From positions 62,001 to 126,000 of the forward strand of contig NZ_CP012669.1 of NCBI RefSeq assembly GCF_001281485.1: a stretch of 64,000 nt of DNA, in the 5' to 3' direction. The position numbers and the translations under genes are program-made. Source of the stretch: Altererythrobacter epoxidivorans. Its GTDB lineage: Bacteria; Pseudomonadota; Alphaproteobacteria; Sphingomonadales; Sphingomonadaceae. The notes below the pieces were generated by a model. The model searched no databases, was not told the origin of the DNA, and saw nothing but the letters and a program-made list of their open reading frames with translations. Positions within the stretch are counted from its first letter, which is position 1; each line of letters opens with the position of its first letter. This document shows, one piece after another, positions 60,961 to 64,000 of the stretch.

Positions 60961-61395
60961 TCAGGCGTTTTGCGGAAATAGCTGCTCCATGAAACGCGAA
61001 CGGTCACCGGTAATTTGGGCAAGATTGAATTGATCAAGATGAGCCATGAATGCCTCAAGGGCTCCAGCCAATGCCGGCTTTAGCCCGCATACACCATCGA
61101 TTGCGCAATCTGCCTTACCGCCCATGCAGGCGACAAATCCTTCGGTGTTTTCCAAACTGCGCACCACGTGGCCGATACATATATCTGACGGAGCGCGTGC
61201 CAGACGCACTCCGCCACCGCGTCCGCGCTGCGTTTCGACAAAACGTGCGGCGGCAAGGTCTTGCGCCACCTTGGCGAGGTGGTTGCGAGAGATATCATAA
61301 TGCTCCGCAAGCGAGTCAATCGAAACGACCTCCTCTTTTGCGGCAAGCGCCATCAGCATGCGCAAGGCATAATCGGTTCGGAGGTTCATCTGCAT
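60961..61395 (-). CDS. nsrR: NsrR-type Rrf2 regulator
   Basis: A 144-residue Rrf2-family repressor with the N-terminal winged helix (LRTDYALRMLMALAA, ISRNHLAKVAQDLAAARFVE) and three cysteines (CMGGKADCAIDGVC, at about 90, 97 and 103) for an Fe-S cluster; the following ALEAFMAHLDQFNLAQI region is NsrR-like. NsrR is a nitric-oxide sensor. It diverges from a globin gene over NsrR-like operators, and NO-linked genes follow on that side, which supports the call over IscR. Confidence 0.87.
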   Translation of the reverse strand: MQMNLRTDYALRMLMALAAKEEVVSIDSLAEHYDISRNHLAKVAQDLAAARFVETQRGRGGGVRLARAPSDICIGHVVRSLENTEGFVACMGGKADCAIDGVCGLKPALAGALEAFMAHLDQFNLAQITGDRSRFMEQLFPQNA

Positions 61396-61401
61396 AAAAA
61401 A

Positions 61402-61459
61402 GGTATATCAGATATTGCTTTTATCACAAACTCTCTTTAATAGGCATTTCAAATACCTT
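61402..61459. promoter_or_regulatory. Candidate NsrR operators between nsrR and the globin gene
   Basis: Two elements resemble the NsrR consensus (AAGATGCATTT-N-AAATGCATC): AGGTATATCAGATATTGCT (61401-61419) and AGGCATTTCAAATACCTT (61442-61459). Placement in the divergent promoter region fits joint control of nsrR and the globin operon. Confidence 0.6.
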
Positions 61460-61477
61460 TTAAAGAGAGTTTGTGAT
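61423..61477. repeat. Perfect 18-bp inverted repeat over the globin start
   Basis: ATCACAAACTCTCTTTAA (61423-61440) and its exact complement (61460-61477) flank a 19-base loop that contains the NsrR-like site. The right arm covers the GAGAG ribosome site and the ATG of the globin at 61476. In RNA this would be an 18-bp hairpin hiding the start site, if transcription begins before 61423. Confidence 0.85.
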
Positions 61478-61955
61478 GTCCGCGGTTAGCGAAAGATCAC
61501 GCCAGGAAGTGCACGCTGCAAGAGCTGCTAAACGCGCGCATGCAGAAGCGCAGGGCGTCGACGAACAATTCATCTCGCTTATGGTCGAGCGTTTCTATGC
61601 CAGCATCCGCCAGGACTATCTGCTCGGCCCGATCTTTGCGGAGCGCATTTCCGATTGGCCTTGGCACATGGAGCGGATGAAGACATTCTGGCGTTCCATC
61701 CTGTTCAACAGCGGGGAGTTTTCAGGCAATCCGATGGCCAAGCACATGGCCATTCCGGGGCTTGAAGACACGCATTTCGTTCGCTGGCTCGAACTCTTCT
61801 ACGCCACCTTGAAAGACCTCGGCCCCCAGCCCGAAGGCGCGGCCCTGGTTGCCGAAAGGGCGCGTGCCATCGCCGATAGCCTGCTTACCGGAATTTCCAT
61901 CCGGCGAGACGGCATCTGCGGATCCAAAGCAGGAAGGAACCTCCCCCATGTTTGA
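61476..61955 (+). CDS. Group III truncated haemoglobin
   Basis: A 159-residue protein with a basic N-terminal extension (about 1-28) and a globin domain: FISLMVERFYASIRQDYLLGPIFAERISDW, then HMERMKTFWRSILFNSGEFSGNPMAKHM with the proximal-His region, and HFVRWLELF. Group III (TrHbP) globins are linked to NO or oxygen binding in microaerobic bacteria. ATG 61476; a GTG directly before it is an alternative. First gene of an NO-response operon. Confidence 0.9.
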   Translation: MSAVSERSRQEVHAARAAKRAHAEAQGVDEQFISLMVERFYASIRQDYLLGPIFAERISDWPWHMERMKTFWRSILFNSGEFSGNPMAKHMAIPGLEDTHFVRWLELFYATLKDLGPQPEGAALVAERARAIADSLLTGISIRRDGICGSKAGRNLPHV

Positions 61956-62406
61956 ACACCAATCGATAGCGGCTGATCGCGCCATTGACATCGAAGCCGA
62001 AGTCTGTGCCTTGGAACAGACGTTCCAGCCTTTGGCCGCCGCGCCCGTTCCACCACGAAACCCGGGGTTCCAGTTTCCTCGGCGTGTATGGCTCGCCATG
62101 TTCGCGTGTTATGCTATCTTCTTCCTTGCCATTGCCGCAGCCACAGGCGGAAGCGGACATGCACGTTTCGCTATCATCATCTCGGTCCTTTATGCCGCCG
62201 TTTATTTCGGAGTGGCGAGGATCGGTGCGCGACAGGCCGGACCAGAGGATATTTCGCCGCTCGATCAGGGCAAGATGCTCGATACTTTTACCGGTTTGAT
62301 GGACAAGAGAGCCGTATATGGGCAGGTCCTGATTGTGCCGCTCGCTGTCGCACTGTTCGGCTTGGCGATACTGGTCATCACACTTTCGATCGGGATCGAC
62401 AGTTAG
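61948..62406 (+). CDS. Membrane protein with two or three spans, unknown function
   Basis: A 152-residue protein with a soluble N-terminus (about 1-45), spans at about 50-68 and 73-92, a loop with DISPLDQGKMLDTFTGLMDKR, and a final span (about 127-148). ATG 61948 follows AGGAAGGAAC and overlaps the globin stop. It probably serves the NO-response operon; I do not recognise its family. Confidence 0.72.
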   Translation: MFEHQSIAADRAIDIEAEVCALEQTFQPLAAAPVPPRNPGFQFPRRVWLAMFACYAIFFLAIAAATGGSGHARFAIIISVLYAAVYFGVARIGARQAGPEDISPLDQGKMLDTFTGLMDKRAVYGQVLIVPLAVALFGLAILVITLSIGIDS

Positions 62407-62408
62407 CT

Positions 62409-62687
62409 ATGCGGAACGTTTTGCCGGATGGCGTTGAGAAGTATGCCGAGTCACCGCTCTTCAGCGAGCAAACGGTTCCTGAAAAACTCATCTCGGAACA
62501 TGATCTGAAAGCCGGAGTCTGGGGTAAACTGTGCGTAATCGACGGGACCCTCGAATATCACATTCCGGGTGGATCGCACCGGAGCCAACTTCTCAAAGCA
62601 GGCGAGTATGTCGTCATCGAACCGCAGCAGGTGCATTTCGTCAAACCGGTCCGAAACGTCCAGTTCAAAGTTGAATTCTATCGCTGA
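62409..62687 (+). CDS. YeaR/TehB-like DUF1971 cupin protein
   Basis: A 92-residue single-domain cupin-like protein: LPDGVEKYAESPLFSEQTVP, HDLKAGVWGKLCVIDGTLEY, and EPQQVHFVKP near the end. DUF1971 includes E. coli YeaR, induced by nitrate and nitric oxide, in line with the neighbours. It starts two bases after the membrane protein gene, so it ends the globin operon. Confidence 0.85.
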   Translation: MRNVLPDGVEKYAESPLFSEQTVPEKLISEHDLKAGVWGKLCVIDGTLEYHIPGGSHRSQLLKAGEYVVIEPQQVHFVKPVRNVQFKVEFYR

Positions 62688-62735
62688 ACCGAGATGCGCG
62701 GTGGCACATTCGCCTAAACCGCCGCAGATGCGCTT

Positions 62736-63353
62736 TCAGTCGACAGGGTCGAGAAAGTCCACCTTGCCGGTGTCGAGATGATAGAAGGCTCCCACGACTT
62801 TGAGCCTTCCTTCGCGCTGAGGTTCAAGCAGTGCTGGTGAAGCTTCTTCCCGCAATTCGCGGACAACGCGCCTGACATTGCTGATCGCAGCGGCGTCAAC
62901 GATATGATCGGCCCACGGATCGGTTTCGAGCACAGCTGGCAGCAGCGACTGAAGGACCTTGGAGATATTCCCGCTGAAACTCGTCTTGCCCCGCGCCAGC
63001 GACACAGCCGCATTGAGCGCGCCGCAGGCCTCGTGACCCATGACGACGATCAAGGGGACTTGCAGATTCGTCACGGCAAATTCCAGACTGCCCAGCGCGG
63101 TCGTGCAAAGGGTATTTCCGGCGTTGCGAATGATGAACAGTTCACCAAGGCCCCGCTCGAACAACAGTTCGGGCGGTACCCGCGAGTCAGAACAGCTCAG
63201 ATAGGCGGCAAAAGGACGTTGCGCCGCTGCGAGTTCGAGACGGCGCATCCGGTCCATTGACGGCTCATAAGTGGTATCTTCGAGAAACCGCCGATTGCCT
63301 TCCTTGAGCAATTCAAGAGCTTGGTCCGGGGTGAGCTGGGAGGCGTCCTCCAT
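62736..63353 (-). CDS. Beta-class carbonic anhydrase
   Basis: A 205-residue enzyme interconverting CO2 and bicarbonate. Zinc ligands are visible in YLSCSDSRVP (Cys and the Asp/Arg dyad) and VVMGHEACGAL (His-x2-Cys). The N-terminal helix TPDQALELLKEGNRRFLEDT is typical. I chose ATG 63353, four bases before the nnrS stop region; ATG 63374, which overlaps nnrS, is an alternative. Translationally close to nnrS, so probably one operon. Confidence 0.93.
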   Translation of the reverse strand: MEDASQLTPDQALELLKEGNRRFLEDTTYEPSMDRMRRLELAAAQRPFAAYLSCSDSRVPPELLFERGLGELFIIRNAGNTLCTTALGSLEFAVTNLQVPLIVVMGHEACGALNAAVSLARGKTSFSGNISKVLQSLLPAVLETDPWADHIVDAAAISNVRRVVRELREEASPALLEPQREGRLKVVGAFYHLDTGKVDFLDPVD

Positions 63354-63357
63354 CCGC

Positions 63358-64000
63358 TTAGCCTGCCTTTCCATCGCTTCGCGGTGACAAGTAAATGCCC
63401 ATATTGCGCAGCAGCCATGGGAGCATCCCGAGACAGAGCACGCCCACCGATACCAGCAACGCTTCGGCCAATTCCAGTTGGAGTGCAGCCCACAACCGGG
63501 CGACTGCGGCCAACTGGACGGCACAGAAAGCGAGCCACGCAGGAGCTGTCATCAAGAGGGGCCGACCCGAATGCCCCTGAGTTACGCGGGTTACCATCGC
63601 GACAAGTAGACTTCCCGCAAACCCGATCATCAATGCGTGATCCGGGCCGCGACCCAATGCCAAGGTTGAGGTATCCAGCATGGCTAGCGTGAAGCCCATT
63701 GGAGCCCAGGCGAACCCCCACATCAACACAATCAGAAGTCCTGGTGCGCTTGCTCGCGGCCACCACTTCCACAGCATGGCACCAGTTAGAGCCGCGAGTG
63801 CGCCGTTCGCCGAAATCGCCAGCCAGCCGATGTTCAGGAGCTCGCCTGCCAAGCGAGCCAGTAGTGAGGTCCAAAGGGCCGCGATGAGCCAGTCGGGTCG
63901 CCAGCGGACATAGCCCTCAACCACGTTGCCGGCGAAAAACGGGACCATCCGGTGCGCCACCGTAAGGAATATCGGGAGCAGGAATCCGCCGATTCCAATG
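63358..64000 (-). CDS. nnrS: NnrS family haem-copper membrane protein, C-terminal part
   Basis: The visible 214 codons run in from the right edge (GIGGFLLPIFLTVAHRMVPFFAG ...), with the conserved VAHRMVPFF, RGPDHALMIGFAGSLLVAMVTRVT and GHSGRPL motifs of NnrS and at least six membrane spans. NnrS lowers NO toxicity and is often under NsrR or NNR control. The 5' part lies beyond 64000. Confidence 0.9.
   Translation of the reverse strand, partial: IGIGGFLLPIFLTVAHRMVPFFAGNVVEGYVRWRPDWLIAALWTSLLARLAGELLNIGWLAISANGALAALTGAMLWKWWPRASAPGLLIVLMWGFAWAPMGFTLAMLDTSTLALGRGPDHALMIGFAGSLLVAMVTRVTQGHSGRPLLMTAPAWLAFCAVQLAAVARLWAALQLELAEALLVSVGVLCLGMLPWLLRNMGIYLSPRSDGKAG

Overview
The window is GC-rich alphaproteobacterial DNA, most likely from a sphingomonad such as an Erythrobacter relative. 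That is inferred from gene style (F-type transfer operon of the sphingomonad kind, czc and cop metal genes, NsrR and NnrS nitric-oxide genes). No rRNA, tRNA or species marker is present. It reads as a mosaic of accessory modules, on a plasmid or integrative element, next to more ordinary nitrosative-stress genes.

Layout. (1) 1-551: a hipBA-type toxin-antitoxin pair reading off the left edge, with repeated operator-like sequences in front. (2) 594-18505: a tightly overlapping minus-strand F-type type IV secretion operon, in transcription order traA-L-E-K-B-dsbC-V-C-unknown-trbI-S26 peptidase-W-U-trbC-N-F-H-G. Relaxase and coupling protein are not in the window. Two small plus-strand DNA-binding proteins (18873-19572) diverge from traA. 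(3) 19917-40764: a metal-resistance island. It holds a P1B-4 ATPase plus czcCBA, a CDF exporter with a MerR regulator, a seven-gene copper operon headed by a CnrYXH-like sigma, anti-sigma and sensor set, and a divergent operon of periplasmic Cys/His/Met-rich proteins, a Cu-ATPase and a DUF305 protein. Related palindromes lie at both edges of this island.

(4) 40907-57811: a segment bracketed by two diverged copies of an integrase leader with a 27-bp direct repeat (26/27 identical). Inside is the most unusual content: a nine-gene minus-strand operon (41684-49568) of exported proteins, several built from disulphide-paired Sel1 repeats; a divergent plus-strand operon of response regulator, histidine kinase, lipoprotein and an exported TPR-CHAT caspase-like protein (49892-55450); and a further exported Sel1 protein (55455-56840). 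A shared 16-bp motif lies in front of both minus-strand units. I suggest this is one uncharacterised envelope surveillance or proteolysis system. The histidine kinase and CHAT genes both appear to start at ATC after good Shine-Dalgarno sequences. Debris at the edges includes a fragment of a dihydroxy-acid dehydratase and a response-regulator fragment joined to an integrase fragment through about 11-13 bp of shared sequence.

(5) 57980-64000: anaerobic ribonucleotide reductase nrdDG with a perfect FNR box, then nsrR divergent from a group III truncated globin, a membrane protein, a YeaR-like DUF1971 protein, a beta-carbonic anhydrase and nnrS running off the right edge. This is an oxygen- and NO-responsive block. 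The nsrR-globin gap carries a perfect 18-bp inverted repeat that could hide the globin start site.
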